From Bremia lactucae (Eukaryota > Oomycota > Peronosporomycetes > Peronosporales > Peronosporaceae): a stretch of DNA of 64,000 bases. The notes under the pieces are model-generated. The model made no database searches. It was not told the origin of the DNA and saw only the letters and a program-made list of their open reading frames with translations. Of this stretch, positions 1 through 11,774 are shown in pieces (the stretch's first letter is position 1; the number at the start of each line of letters is the position of its first letter). The position numbers were made by a program, and so were the translations under genes. The DNA lies in contig NC_090610.1 of NCBI RefSeq assembly GCF_004359215.1, positions 12,645,305 to 12,709,304 on the forward strand, given 5' to 3'.

Positions 1-3000
1 CGCTGCTCAAGGCTGGGATGCCTTGAGAGACAGTCCGTTCTTTGAGGTTCTGTGGAAACATCGCGATGTGTTCCCAGAAGAAGTGCCGAGCCGCCTACCA
101 GCAGATAGGGGCATCGGGCACGAGATAGTCCTCGAACCTGGCACCAAGTATTGTGTGACAAGGCAATGGCCGTTGCCGAAAGAACAAGTCGATTATATCG
201 ATGAGTTCTTCGACGAGCGAGCCAAGGCGGGACATGTGCGTGGGAGCAAATCGCCTAACTGCAGCCCGACCTTTTGTGTGCGTAAAAACCACAGGTGGAT
301 GGCGCGTTATTCGTGCTTACAATAATCTGAACTAGGCGATCATACCGGCTCAAACGCCAATCCCAAGGAAAGATGTTTTGTTGAACTCCATGGGTTAGTC
401 AACTATCTTTTCCGCGTTAAATTTTAAGGATGGCTACTATCAGGTACTCATGAGAGAGTCCGATGAAGCCAAAACAGCTGGAAGCACCCCAAGCGGTATG
501 CTTTGCGAGTGGCTTGTGATGCCCCAAGGATTGAAAAACGCACCAACGACATTCAACCGAGTGGTGGCTTACGTGATGCGTCAGCACCGTGCCTACGCAC
601 CCCATTAATTTGACGATGTATTCGTGCATAGTCGGGCCGAGGACGGGCTGAGCGCAATAGAGTCGCACAAGCGTCATTTAGACGCTGTGTTGCAGACTTT
701 AAAGGACGCTTAATTGTACGTCAACTTGCAAAAGTGCGTCAAAGGGGTCCCCGAGATACCTGTACTGGGCTGCATCGTTGTACACATGGTGTACGAGCAG
801 ACCGAGACAAGGTATAACTAGTAAAGGCTTGGCCAATCGCACGGCATATAAAGGATTTGCGCTGATTCCTAGGGCTCGCTAATTACTTGCATAAATATAG
901 CAAGAATTATGCTGAGCAAGCTAAACCATTATCTGACATCCTTAAAAAGGACACAGGACGGGTTTGGTTGAAAGAACAAGATGATGCGTTCACATCAGTG
1001 AAGCAATCTCTTGTTGAGGGACCAGTCTTGGCATTGCCAAACGCGGATAAACCCTTTAGCGTCGTCTGCGATGCAAGTAATTTTGCAATCGGCAGCGCGT
1101 TCATGCAAAAGGGTGACGACGGCGTTGACCGTGTCATCTCTAATCAGTCCCGGCTTTTAAGAGCCGCGGAACTGAATTACCCCGTGCATGACAAAGAGCT
1201 ACTAACAATAAAGTATGCTCTTGTCAAGTTTCGTGTGCACCTACTGGGCACCGAATCATTTGTGGTTAATACGGTAATACGGATCACGCATCACAGCGGG
1301 CCTTAATAAACTTACCGCACTTCTTGCCTAGAATCGCAAGGTGGCTCACACTGTTATCTGAATTTAAGTTTAAAGTTGAGTATAAGCCGGTAAGTCGAGT
1401 GTCCTGGCTGACGCTTTATCGGGCAGACCAGATCGAGGTTAGGCACCAGAAAAGTGTGTCTAGAGTGAAAGCACAATTCCAGCCGTCAACGTTGGCAGCC
1501 ATGAAGGCATACCACGTGACGAGCTCATTGGCCTCTCAGATAAAAGAGAGCTACAGTCAGGACGACCACTGAAGCCTACTGTTGGATCACTTTGGTGCAC
1601 GAAAGGTTTCCCTTCCGTCACACCTAGAAGCTAAGCTAAATTGCTTTTGCGACAGCGATGGCCTGTTACGGCATCAGCTGTCACCTTGTGATCCCTTGAG
1701 AATCTATGTGTCGCATGACACAGATCTCAAGCTGATGATCCTTCACGAGCTCCATGATGCGCCATCTAGGGGGCATCTGGGCCGTGAATAGACATTCTTA
1801 CGAGTGTCAGAGGAATTTTGGTGGCCACACCTAAATAGATGGGTGGCCAACTATATTCGCTCTTGCGAACAGTGTCAGCGCATTAAGCCTGCACCGTCCA
1901 GCAGTGCGCCACTGAAGCCGCTACCGATTCCAACCAACTGTTGGAAGTCAGTAAGTCTGGACTTCATGTTTGGCATGCCGCCCGATCATAAGAATCGGAC
2001 GGGGCTCGTCGTCTTTGTAGACAGACTGAGCAAAATGGTGCATTTAGCACCATGTAAAACATCGATCACAGGCAAGGACGCAGCTCTTTTGTTCCTAAAT
2101 CATGATTACCGACTACACGGGGTGCCCGAGTCTTAAGTATCGGACCGGTATCTACGTCTTACGTCTGTTTTTTGGCGACATGCGTTCGAGCTGCTAGGTA
2201 GCAAGCTCCACATGTCGGCCGCAGATCATCCCCAGACCGATGGCCAAACAGAACGTGCAAATTGGGTCATGGCGGTTGTCTTGCGCACGATAGCAACTCC
2301 CAAAGAATGGAGAAAACAATTGCCCTTTGTGGAGATCGCTAAAATAACAGTGTCCACGCTAGCACCGGTGAGACACCGATTTATATTAACGGACTGTGCC
2401 ATCCTCGGACGCCAGTCTCGTTAGTGCGCAGCCGGAGTCTTAGTGAGGGAGGGCCCCTTACAATGCTCGGTGCAAAAGAGGGACCCTCACTAAGCTCGGT
2501 GCGAAAGAGGGACATAGTTTCGTCAATATGACGATGACCTGCGAGGGTATCATCTCAACGACAGAAACTTGCCCTAGTGACCCTGCCAGTTTAAGCATTG
2601 GTCAATAAAACTGCGTCCTATGACCGACCTCTCGGCGGTATCATAGGCGAGACTGATGCTAAAAGCGTGAGCGAGGCTCAACGCTTCGCGGATGAGCTAT
2701 TAGCCATCACACGTAAAATCTGTGACGCAACGGCTAACCAACAGGACAAGCAAAAAGAATATGCGGACCGAAATGGTCGCAAAAATAATGAACGCTTTAG
2801 AGTGAATTAAAGGTACTATTAAGTACTGCCACCCTACCTAAAAATGCAATTTCTGTACTACCTGGAGGTACTACGAAGTCGTTGCCGCGTTCATTGGGCC
2901 TTTTACGGTGGTAGAAGAGGTTGGAAACCTAAATTATAGGCTCATCCTGCACCCGTATATGAAGACGCGCCCCGTATTTTACGTGGGCCAAATGAGGTCA

Positions 3001-3578
3001 CATACCCATCCGTAAAGGAGATCGATGGTGACGCCGACTGTGAGTCGAGCGTCGTTCGGGTGAGGGGTACGGTAATGGAGAAAAACTCTCAACCAATCGA
3101 CTCCTCCTACCACGAAGAGGACTCGGAGACCGAGGGAGATCACGCGAGTAACGCGTATCCCTCACCATCATCTTTTCAAACAAGTCCAAGCGATTCTTCA
3201 GGCCTTTATAACCCTGATGAGCCTTCACTCGGACATCATAAAGATCCGAGGTCAGTCGAGAGATCCGCAATACGTCTTTCAGCAGCGCTTAACGGCTGTG
3301 GCTGAACGGACGAAGGCAAGGCAGCTGCGAGTAGGTGGGCGAAATCGCCACTCCTATTGGGCGCCGCCTGCACTAATGGATGCTGGTTGAATTAACGCTT
3401 CCTTGTTGGAAGATTGCTTGCCCACCGCTCCGTGAGGCAAAGGTATCAAATCCTCGTCCAATGGAAAGGTTACGCGAAGAGTTTTGACTCTTGGGAACCG
3501 ATCGATACTCTACGTATTGACGTTCCCGGCTTGGTAGCTGCCAATGAAAAGGAGCACCAGCTGAGGCCTCTTCGCTAG
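1..3578 (+). pseudogene. Gypsy A1 pol remnant: RT, RNase H, integrase, chromodomain
   Basis: A decayed polyprotein read in several frames. RT begins with the block KYCVTRQWPLPKEQVDYID and includes FDDVFVHSRAEDGLS (620-660), which keeps the FDD active-site form but follows a stop. RNase H (887-1306) keeps VVCDASNFAIG, with its catalytic Asp. The integrase His-Cys zinc finger is at 1740-1890 (HELHDAPSRGHLG, then CEQCQRIKP). The core follows with SLDFMFG and QTERANW, so the first Asp and the Glu of the D,D-E triad are visible. The chromodomain (3390-3578) contains ILVQWKGYAKSFDSWEP and ends in LRPLR-stop. Stops and frameshifts in nearly every domain mean it cannot make a polyprotein. Near 2450-2515 a short GAAAGAGGGAC-type segment is duplicated in tandem. 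Confidence 0.85.
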
Positions 3579-3599
3579 TATCAAATGGACTAGCAGAAG

Positions 3600-4499
3600 C
3601 AGCGTTGTGGCAAGGGCATAGTACCGCCCATGATTTCTTTCACACGCAAGCGGGCGAAATTCATTCGCTGCGACTGCTGCGACCGCGTTTCCATCGCATC
3701 GGAATGCGGATGAATGCGGCGTGAATTCCGCCTCGTATTGGTTAAGAGTTTTATTTGAACGCAGCTTGACCGGAATCGGGAAAATACGCCCAAGCGATTT
3801 TACCTGAACCCTCCATAATTTAAAGACGCCATAATAATTATGTGCGTCTAGAAGAGCGCGCTCTAGGAGCGACGCTCTTGGCCCGTTTAAACGAGGCCAT
3901 TTATATGGAGGGGCATCTTTGATATGCCACCAGTCACATAGCCACGTTCTAAACGACTGGCTTGTGACACCGACAGAGCACATTCACGTGTCGTCGGCGG
4001 AGCTTTAGGCTCATAATCCTCAATGTCAGAACCATTATGGATTTAGGTCTGAGCATAAGGCGTTGTGGTCATACCCAACGGAGAAGCGACTGCGCCTTTA
4101 TGGGCAGCGATCTCATTGCCTGTCGCTGCACTATCCAGCGCAGACGACGAGACAGCATTCGTAAATGTTGCTGTCTCCATGTTGTGAGCCGTGAGAAGTT
4201 TGGATGGGCAATAATGCGCCATCATCCTTCCTCATGAGCTTGTTGTCCGCATCACTACCATGAGGTGACGGCAACGGTGTCGACTCATTGTAGTCGGCAT
4301 TGAGCGCCGGATCAGCATCCTCATTGTTAAAATGGGATGGATCCTTTAGCCCCGTAAGCGTGACAGCAGCAGTAGCTGTCGGCGTTTCGACTAAGGCATT
4401 GGTCGCTGCCGGCGAGTTAACACGGCGCGTGCGCTTAGTGCGAGGTTGAGTGGGCGTCTTCGCAGACGACCCACCAACGCGGCCCCTTTTCGGTGGCAT
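3600..4499 (-). pseudogene. Antisense ORF (aORF) of Gypsy A1, between pol and 3' LTR
   Basis: Starts at an ATG (4497-4499) with MPPKRGRVGGSSAKTPTQP and reads against pol. The first 120 codons are open; the frame then breaks, but similarity to the 52.8-51.9 kb copy continues to about 3600. The N-terminal part is rich in Pro, Ser, Ala and basic residues. The C-terminal part has the blocks AHNYYGVFKLWR, NQYEAEFT and NFARLRVKEIMGG, shared with the A2 copy. I do not recognise the family. It is not gag: a gag-like region is seen separately in copy A3, on the same strand as that copy's pol. The two copies conserve protein-like blocks on this strand, while the opposite strand is full of stops. A function is unknown; degraded here. 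Confidence 0.55.
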
Positions 4500-4630
4500 C
4501 TTTGGCGCCGTGTACGTTAACAGGCCGCTAGAGTGATTGAGTGAACTAGCGGGCGTAAAGCTGCTCGCAGTTCCTCCTTCCCTTTAACGAATTTAAAAAA
4601 TTAATTCGTACTTAAAGGGTAGGTGGTGGT

Positions 4631-5165
4631 GTAACGGGCTTAAGTTCCCCTAACGTTACACAGTCCCCGTTTAGTACACTTTGTGTACGTAAAGGGATAT
4701 TCAATTACTTAAAAATGTAATTTTTTTTGACGCACCACTTGGGTGTGGTTCACATTGCGACTCACCTTGGGTAGGTGATGCACATAGGCACAATCACATT
4801 AGGAGGGATGACGGCTAGCGTCATCCGTTACGCGAGGTATCTAGAAAGATACGCTCGCAATACATTTTAAGTGTTATCTATAGAGATGACATTTTTATTG
4901 GTAAAAATAGGTATTTATATTTAATACGATTAAATATAAATTAGTCTTAAAACTACTTCATACTTGGTAAATGCGCATGAGGCGTCGAATCACCACTTCC
5001 GTGACGACACGTTAACCAGAGTACTCAGTGCGTTGGGTGAGGTTGCTAAGGCGCCCACCACAACCACCTAACTGCACGCAGGAGAAGACGGCCAAACCGC
5101 TTCTTTGCTGTGCTAGGGTATGTGCTTAGGTAGAGCGTGTTCGTATTAAGACGTGTTCGCCTACA
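4631..5165 (+). repeat. 3' LTR of Gypsy A1
   Basis: Begins TGTAACGGGC right after a purine-rich tract (4616-4630), the usual polypurine-tract/LTR junction. Its central part (GGAGGGATGACG... TACGCGAGG) recurs at 52.9-53.3 kb in the same orientation and at 51.2-51.48 kb inverted. The final part (CTAAGGCGCCCACCACAA) also recurs at 24.03 kb. The exact 3' end is not fixed. Confidence 0.65.
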
Positions 5166-5640
5166 ACAATGCTGAAAGACTCAGCATCTCAAACAATAAA
5201 ACTAGTGAGAACGTTAAAACTCTCAATAATCAAGAGATTGACATTTCCGCAGTGCTAGCCGGTCGCACTGAAAACATAATAAATCCGAGTCAGCTTGTGA
5301 TTTTCTGTTGGCTAGATAAGCAGTGGTCCGGTTCGTTCAAGATCCCATTGCTGACGCGGTGGACCGACAGAAACGGAACTCGGGTAAAATGGAAGAGCAC
5401 ACATACTTTTACATAATGTTAATGACCTAGTATTACTGACTACAGTAAATCTACGAAACCACGTAGTGACGAATGTAGGCAGTAATAAATAGCTTTCAAG
5501 GTTATCGGCCCGTTCGTGTACTACATCGCCAAGGTAACGCGTACACGATCGAGCTGCCTCGTAGTATACGTACGCATCCTACGTTTAAAAGTTGGGTGTC
5601 TCCGCCCGTACCATCAGTAGAGGGCTTTTTTCGATTCCGG
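5150..5640 (+). pseudogene. Family B Gypsy integrase C-terminal fragment
   Basis: Degenerate piece matching the region after the integrase core in B2 (14.03-14.40 kb) and B4 (44.1-44.5 kb). Recognisable parts are the AGTGGACCGTCAGAAACGG-type segment (here altered) and the stretch encoding a GNAYTIELPR-like block followed by a HPT...GRL-like end. After 5640 it passes into the linker that precedes the chromodomain. It is joined near 5800 to a gag-protease segment on the other strand, so this is a rearrangement product and not a gene. Confidence 0.55.
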
Positions 5641-5799
5641 TTTACACCGGAACGGTCAAGGGCATTAACCAAAGCCTGATGGTTCCGAGCCAGAGACTTA
5701 TTGCCTCGGACCAGGGTCTGATTCTCTTGAACCAGACTATCCGCTCTTTCCTCCAAGGAAGAGATCTTTTGACGAGCTGTCACCAGCTCGTTAACGGCT

Positions 5800-7230
5800 T
5801 GATGCTGCCAATCTATACATGGCTCGTACTTTCTGAGCCATGGTAATATAAGGATGACATCAAATTTGTCATTTAAATCTAGTACAATGAAACCATCTTT
5901 GAATTGTTAACCCTTTAACGTGTATTGGATACCAACTACACGTTTCTTTAATGTTACCGATGCGCCTGTTGCTAGGCGCACTGTCATCCTCGTTTAAGGG
6001 ATATCGCGCTCCATTAATTTGAGTCTGCGATCTTCTAGCGATTGGCGTATAATAAATTAATTTCACGCCCCACAATCGACTAAGTACTGTAGTGGCAACT
6101 TATTTGACACTTTTATTTTCAGTGTGATGAGGTTAACCTCATCCTCTAGGGCAATTACACACAATATTTGTGTATGAGGAGCAACTTTCGTCAAAAGGCC
6201 TCCAAATTCTTTTGACGTTGCTGGATCCGTACGGCGCTCCGACCTTCTGCCCCGTCCATTTTTGACGACCCGCCTCGCCGCTACAATTGCGTAATGGCGT
6301 CGGATCCGCCTCCTCCGCTTTTCTTAGCGAGATTTTGGTCTTTTTGCTTAGTGTTTTTAGGCACTGCCGTGAGGCACTACACTTATAGGTGTAGTGGCCC
6401 GTCTTTTGACAGCTGTTACATTTTTGTAACCATTTGTAACTTGAAGAGCGAGGTTTCTCGAATTCTTCTTTATGAGAGATCCATGGATCCTGAACCTCCG
6501 TTTCATGTCGTCTCGTGGACAATTATGCACAAGAGTCGACAAAATCCTGTTTAAGGCTGAAGTCTTCCTGTTCCGCTATAGAGATTGCTTGGTCGAACGA
6601 CTCTAGTTAAAGCAAAATAGGTGGGTCCCATCAGGGGCGCCTGCACGACCTTTGATAAACACAGTTACCTGTTTCTGCTCATTAATTGGTTGACTAACGA
6701 TAGAGCTGACCAGGATATCGTGTACTTTGGGCATAAGCGTGTAGACCAAGCTTGCCTTTTTTCAAGTCCAGGAGCTCGGCTCGAGCCCTGAATTCGGCAC
6801 ATGGCGGCTTAAATGTTTGTCTTAGCTGGGTCTTAAAGACCTCATACGACCAAAAGACTACTCATGGGTCGTGAAGCTTGAGCCCCAAGGCCCACAATTT
6901 GGCATGTCCAGCTAAGTTGGACATGCCAAATTTCACTTTCGTCGCATATCTATAAACGGCGAGCTTTTATGGCATCGTCTAATTCGATGAGACATCTTAA
7001 AAAGGGGGTCGCCTATGGCCGCATTTTGTTCATTTGTATTCAGTGTGAACAGTATGGCGCCGACAGCCGGCCGCCTACGACCGAGGTCGTGCGATTGGTG
7101 GCTCTCCACTCAAAGTTACTCAAATGAGTGAACCTTTCACGCGTTTCGTGATAGCCTTCCTGAGGGCTGGAGAACTCCTTACTTCTTTATCAAACATGTC
7201 CATGTTGGATGGAACGTGCGTGGGCCGTTG
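5800..7230 (-). pseudogene. Gypsy B1 gag-protease remnant
   Basis: Reads leftward from the LTR at 7255. Near 6420 (minus) is a CCHC zinc knuckle, CNSCQKTGHYTYKC, of the C-x2-C-x4-H-x4-C nucleocapsid type, so this is the RNA-binding part of gag. Protease-region similarity to B3 (21.1-21.45 kb) lies at 5800-6120. It aligns along its length with B3 gag at 21.1-22.66 kb, including the segment around 6900 that matches the retrotransposon gag core. It is broken by many stops, and reverse transcriptase is missing. Confidence 0.6.
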
Positions 7231-7254
7231 AACGGACTATCAAGTGTTACCAAG

Positions 7255-7563
7255 TGTAACGGGGCACCTTTCACTGGTACATATCAGTACTAGTTAACCT
7301 TACACTGATTAAAGTGTAGGTTTTGTGCTTCAAAACTTCACGTACACAAAGGTACAGAGAAAGGTTTCGAATGAAGCTAAGACTTTTGAGCTTAAAGGTC
7401 TAGACTAAGACTTAAGAATAGTGTAAAAGTAAACTGATATTAATATATTTAGTTTCCTACGTAACGATCGTCTATATACTACTGAACGTGTTATATTAGT
7501 AACTTACTAAGTAAAGCGCCTCCTTGCGCACTGCGCAATCGTGTCTTATAACGATTGGCGGGA
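7255..7563 (-). repeat. LTR type II (5' LTR of B1)
   Basis: Starts TGTAACGGGGCACCTTTCAC and ends near CTTATAACGATTGGCGGG. The same sequence, interrupted, is at 22741-23545, and a fragment is at 38.7-38.94 kb. It differs from the type I LTR of B2 and B4 although the internal coding regions are related. To its left, on the minus strand, is TGGTAACACTTG, a likely variant of the family's primer binding site. Confidence 0.6.
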
Positions 7564-7569
7564 CCAAAA

Positions 7570-9120
7570 AACTGTCGCTCAAAATGGATCTCTTGTCGAT
7601 TTTGATAATAGACTTGGGCACCTAAATTACGACGCCACCAAACAATTGGCCAAGGACCCTCATTCAGAAATTAAATTAACTGATCGCTCACATCCATGCA
7701 GCCTGAAATGTGCCTAAGGAAAACAGTCGAAGAATCGTCAGTCTCCGAAAGACTCGGGAGATCACTCACCAATTGATCGAATTGTGGTGTAGCGTGTTCC
7801 GATTTGAAAAGCTCGATGACTCCTAGTGTCGGCTGGAAGAGCTGTTACGTGAAGATTTTTCTGGCCAAGAATAACGACGTGGCCGCCAAATGATACAAGC
7901 ATTTATTTACATTATTTTGATAAACGATTCAATTGTAGCATACGCATTCTACCGACTCGGGTGGGGAGTAATAAAAATGTTGATTTGTTTTGCAAGGAAC
8001 ACGGTGTGGATCGACAGCGCAGCGAGGCGCGTAATCAAGCAAGTAATGGCAAAGCTGGCAGGATGCACTGGACTATTATGGACATGGCGAGATACATGAT
8101 TATCTCGTGTGGTTACCTCTAAGCTTCTGGGGTGATGCGGTACAATAGGCGGCGTATGTGCTAAATTGCTCACCTTCCAATGCTAACCCGGATAAAGTTT
8201 CTCCATTACAACTCCTGACGAATAAAGCCCCAGCTTAAGTGAGATTGTAATTTTTGGCTCTCCGTGTACGATTTTTCGTGACCCTATGAAGAACAATTTT
8301 AAGCAGAGAGGTCAACGAGGATTCATCGTTGGTATTGTAAAGTCAACAAAGGGTTATCAAGTCAATTTATCCGAAGGAGCGATCTGTCGTTACCTCACAA
8401 CATGTTAGGAACATCGAAACTCTGACCGTCGAGCAGAACGAGCAAGGCTCGACGTCTAATTCAAAATGAACAAATTGTTGGAGAGGACGAAGTGTGCGTG
8501 GAGAAGAAGATAGCAGCTTCTAGTTAGACGCGCGAAAGGCCGGTGACGCGCTTAGCAAAGAAAAGAATAACGGCTAGTTCCTTTGCAAACTCAGACAAGG
8601 CCGACGAAAATGAAGTCGTGAACATCGCTCATAAATTGGACCTAAAAACTGTTATGAAGCTATACGTGGCACTCAGAAGGACGCACGGGCTTTGGCTTTG
8701 CAAAAAGAACTAAATGCACTGTAAGAAAAGGGAGTCTGGAACGTAGTACGCCTGCCTAAAAATGCCAACAGCCTCCATTTGAAGTGGGTGTGTAAAACTA
8801 AAAGGGATGCAAATGGTGAATTCGAGTGCTAAAAGCCCAGGTTCGTCTGTAAAGTCGAGACATGTTGACGTGCGAATCAAATTCGTGAGCTCGCACGTAA
8901 AACGCGGCGCACTAAGCCCTGCCGTATCTTGAAAGTCGCAACATGACTGCTGACTTGGTGACATAAGCTGAAGCAGCACCAGGATTGGAGGAGCTGAGAA
9001 TTTTGATGGGGCTCGGAGAATATCCAAATGATGACGAGAAATAAACCGATGCTGCAACGACTGATGGGATGGTAGCAAATATGGTGATTGACAGCAAGAG
9101 AAACACAATTTTTAAGACTG
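7570..9120 (+). pseudogene. Ty1/Copia pol remnant C1 (GAG-pre-integrase, integrase, start of RT)
   Basis: Decayed Copia polyprotein in several frames. The pre-integrase zinc region lies around 7600-7740 (LGHLNYDATKQLAKDP, then CSLKCA). An integrase-like SNGKAGRMHWTIMDMAR is near 8040 and the integrase C-terminal FKQRGQRGFIVGI near 8300. The RT entry block VWNVVRLPKNANSLHLKWV is at 8735-8800. These blocks appear in the order expected for Copia pol. Stops occur every 50-100 codons. No LTRs could be assigned. The piece abuts the B2 5' LTR on its right. Confidence 0.65.
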
Positions 9121-9150
9121 ATTATTGTTGGATCATCGTGGGCGAGACGT

Positions 9151-9579
9151 GGTGTATCGGTACATGAAATTGATACTTAAAGGTTGTTAATTAATATATT
9201 ATCTACTAAGTAGATACTATTTAGAGAATATTACTTTACATAGTAATATTTGGAAATCTTATCCATTGGTAGATATACGCCATTGATTCTACTTGCTCCG
9301 CGGTCCAGTCAGCACAGGACGCGCGCAAAGAGAAAGACAGATAAGACTTCTAGCACATATTTGTATTAGTTTATAATTAAGTTAGTATTAAGTAGATAGA
9401 AAGAAAAAGTTAATTATATTAAATACAGTTTTCATTTAACCCTCTTTAAAGCAAGTGTTTCAAAAAAGACTTCCTCTGCACATACTAGTGTACGTGAAGT
9501 GACGTGAGGCACCACTCGCACTGAGGCAGTTCGAAGTGGACTTGTACAGAAGCAGTACAAGTCGGCAGTGCCCCGTTAA
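9151..9579 (+). repeat. 5' LTR of B2 (type I LTR)
   Basis: Shares AGGTTGTTAATTAATATATTATCT near its start and GTGCCCCGTTA at its end with the LTRs at 15741, 16223 (inverted), 38987, 46212 and 47069 (inverted). Followed at 9583 by TAGTAGCACTTTG, a mutated form of the primer binding site TGGTAGCACTTTG seen intact after the B4 5' LTR. Confidence 0.75.
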
Positions 9580-9636
9580 ACCTAGTAGCACTTTGTAGAC
9601 CGTCCAAGGACCACAGGTCCATCGGACCATATTATC

Positions 9637-10593
9637 ATGCTGAATCTGGAGATTAACATGGATATGTTAGATGATAATGGAAAAACGTATCATGCTTCGC
9701 GTGATAGCTACTCCTTTCTAAGTGACATAGAAAGGAGTGCGGTCGAACGGATGGGTTCGAACGTAGGAAATGATGCCATCTTAGCCATGCTGTCCGGTTT
9801 GGACAGAGATGCATTCCATTCAGCCATCGCCAAGTTCATACAAAATGAACTTAACGAGGCGAAGCAGAAGGTAGCCTTGCTTAATCAGCAAGGCTCTCAA
9901 CAGGCAGAACTGTTGAGGTTACAACAGGTACAGACACACCCTAGAGCACTAGGCCTTAAGTTGCGCGACCCATATGTCTTTGGGTCGCTAGAGGCTTTAT
10001 AAGTCCGGCTCAAACAGACGTTTCAACCGCCTAGGGCTGAGTTCAGAGCTCGTTCGGATCTTCTGAAACTCAAGCAAGGCAAGCGTGATGTTCACGCTTA
10101 TGCCCAGCACATACGACATTTAGCGAGTTGTATCACGAACAATCCCAATTCATGAACACACGTTGGTTACGGTGTTCATGCAAGGTGTTACGGATGGTCT
10201 CGTGAAGACCCATCTGTTCCGCTTGGAACTGATACGCTTGAAGAAGTAATGTCCGTTGCGGAAAAGGAGGACTTTAGGATGAGACAGGCTCAAGCTAGTT
10301 CGTCGTCGTATCGTCCTCCAAGACGACATGAGCTTGAAGGTCCAGAACCTATGGGCCTCGCTTATGTCGAAATCCAGAGAACTCGCTTTTCGAACAATAA
10401 GCGATTGCAGAAATGTAATCGCTGTCAAAAGTTAGGACACGACGCTCATGAGTATAGTGCTGCACGCCCAGTACCGAGAGGTACAGAACGTGATTATGGA
10501 CCGAATGCCAAAAAGGGCAACGGTCGCGGGTCCGACGCTGTTGCGAAATCGCAACAGCGAGGCGGGCCGCCAAAAAATGGTCGGGGTCAGTAG
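9637..10593 (+). pseudogene. B2 gag with internal deletion
   Basis: The N-terminal part (9637-10002, 121 codons) begins MLNLEINMDMLDDNG and has the helical segment AKFIQNELNEAKQKVALLNQQ. The central gag core present in B3 (KFKAVEGDPLLRWFVELDDA) is missing here. After it come the homology-region remnant and a zinc knuckle CNRCQKLGHDAHEY at about 10415-10460, in which the last Cys is replaced by Tyr. The C-terminus is basic and Gly-rich (KKGNGRGS). It would package the element RNA; it is inactive as it stands because of stops and the deletion. An ATG upstream of 9655 gives the longest N-terminus. Confidence 0.65.
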
Positions 10594-10734
10594 GGGCGCA
10601 ACGCCCTACTGATCCAGCAACCTCAAGAGAATTTGCAAATTTCTTGACTAAAATTGCTCCAGGTTCACAATCGTTATGTGTCTCTGCACCTATCACTCAT
10701 CACCTTGAAATTAAAAGTGACTAATGTTTTGTCA

Positions 10735-11045
10735 CTTAGAGCCGTAGTGGACTGTAGCGTCAATTAACTTAATTCGTCGCCAGTCGCTAGAGGGTCGTAA
10801 GGTCAATTGTGTTAAGCGCGACATCCCTTCAACGAGGATGACGGTGCTTCTAGCGACAGGCGCATCAGTAATGAAACGCGTAGTGAAATTTTACTACACT
10901 TTAAAATATTTACAGTACGATGATGATTTCATCGTATTGGATTTGAATGACACAGTTGATGTCATCCTAGGTCTACCTTGGCTCAGAAAGTATGAGCCAA
11001 GAATAATCTGGCAGCATCGTTCCGTAAAAATGCCTGCCACTGCCA
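10735..11045 (+). pseudogene. B2 retropepsin-type protease remnant
   Basis: A degraded VVDCS segment stands where B4 has LVDCGASN and B3 LVDYGASN, the retropepsin active-site motif. About 220 bases further is DVILGLPWLRKYEPRI, the C-terminal ILG block shared by all family B copies. The catalytic motif is destroyed and there are stops in between. Confidence 0.6.
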
Positions 11046-11774
11046 TATGATGAACGGCTTGGAGCTTCCACAAGCGTGTGGATGTACTACGAGGGAGTGC
11101 GATGGCCTCGCTTGCGGTACGGTCGTTAGTACGATTGCACAAGATCACACTGTGGAGTCAGCTGCCGGCGGCTGTGCGAATTCACAGGCAGCGCCGAAGG
11201 TACATCACTTAAATAAGTCGAGCGGATTGAAACATGAATCTACGCCTTAGCGGGCGACATTCAAGGAATATACCCGGTACCCAAAAGGGACAACACGATG
11301 ATCCTAGGTCGAGTAGAGAGTCGACCGTAGAGGACCTGACTGTGATGGCGCAATCACAGTCGGAAGATGTTGAGGGAATAAGGCCCCACATACTTAAGGA
11401 GAGATCTTAAAGTTAATGCTGAAGTGACAAGACTCCAGGATCCCGAGAAAGTAATCTTTCGGCTTCCTGTGGAAAAAGAGTCCCAGGAAGAAACCAAGAC
11501 ATTAAATGTCTTGGTTAATGACGGATCAAGAGTAGGCGCTTATACTCTTATCTGTAAGCGCCTCCAAAGTTAATTTCGGAGACAAATCAATTACCAACCC
11601 TTTAAAAACGGTTCTTGAGAGATCTGCATAGTGGTAGAATCAAGCAGATCTACGCTCTCGTCACAGAGGACGAATACTAAGCCCGATATACGGTCAGCGG
11701 TAATTTTTGCAGAGAACGAACGGGTTCTCAGCAGCTCATCGAGGTCGAAATTGAGATCGATGTGAAGACTCGAA

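Larger units (their letters stand above)
1..5165 (+). mobile_element. Ty3/Gypsy retrotransposon family A, copy A1 (5' end outside window)
   Basis: The window opens inside reverse transcriptase. Then follow, in order, RNase H, integrase, a linker, a chromodomain, an antisense reading frame and a 3' LTR. The order RT-RNaseH-IN-chromodomain is that of chromodomain-bearing Gypsy elements. The left LTR, gag and protease lie upstream of the window. The right boundary is uncertain because no second LTR is present for comparison; 5165 is an estimate from similarity to the related LTR near 52.9-53.3 kb. Confidence 0.75.

Noticed and set aside
3600..4499. Reading the family A antisense frame as an ordinary gag
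   Set aside because: A separate gag-like frame lies in A3 (60400-59650) on the same strand as its integrase, and family B has both a sense gag and an antisense frame. Gag would also need to sit next to the 5' LTR.
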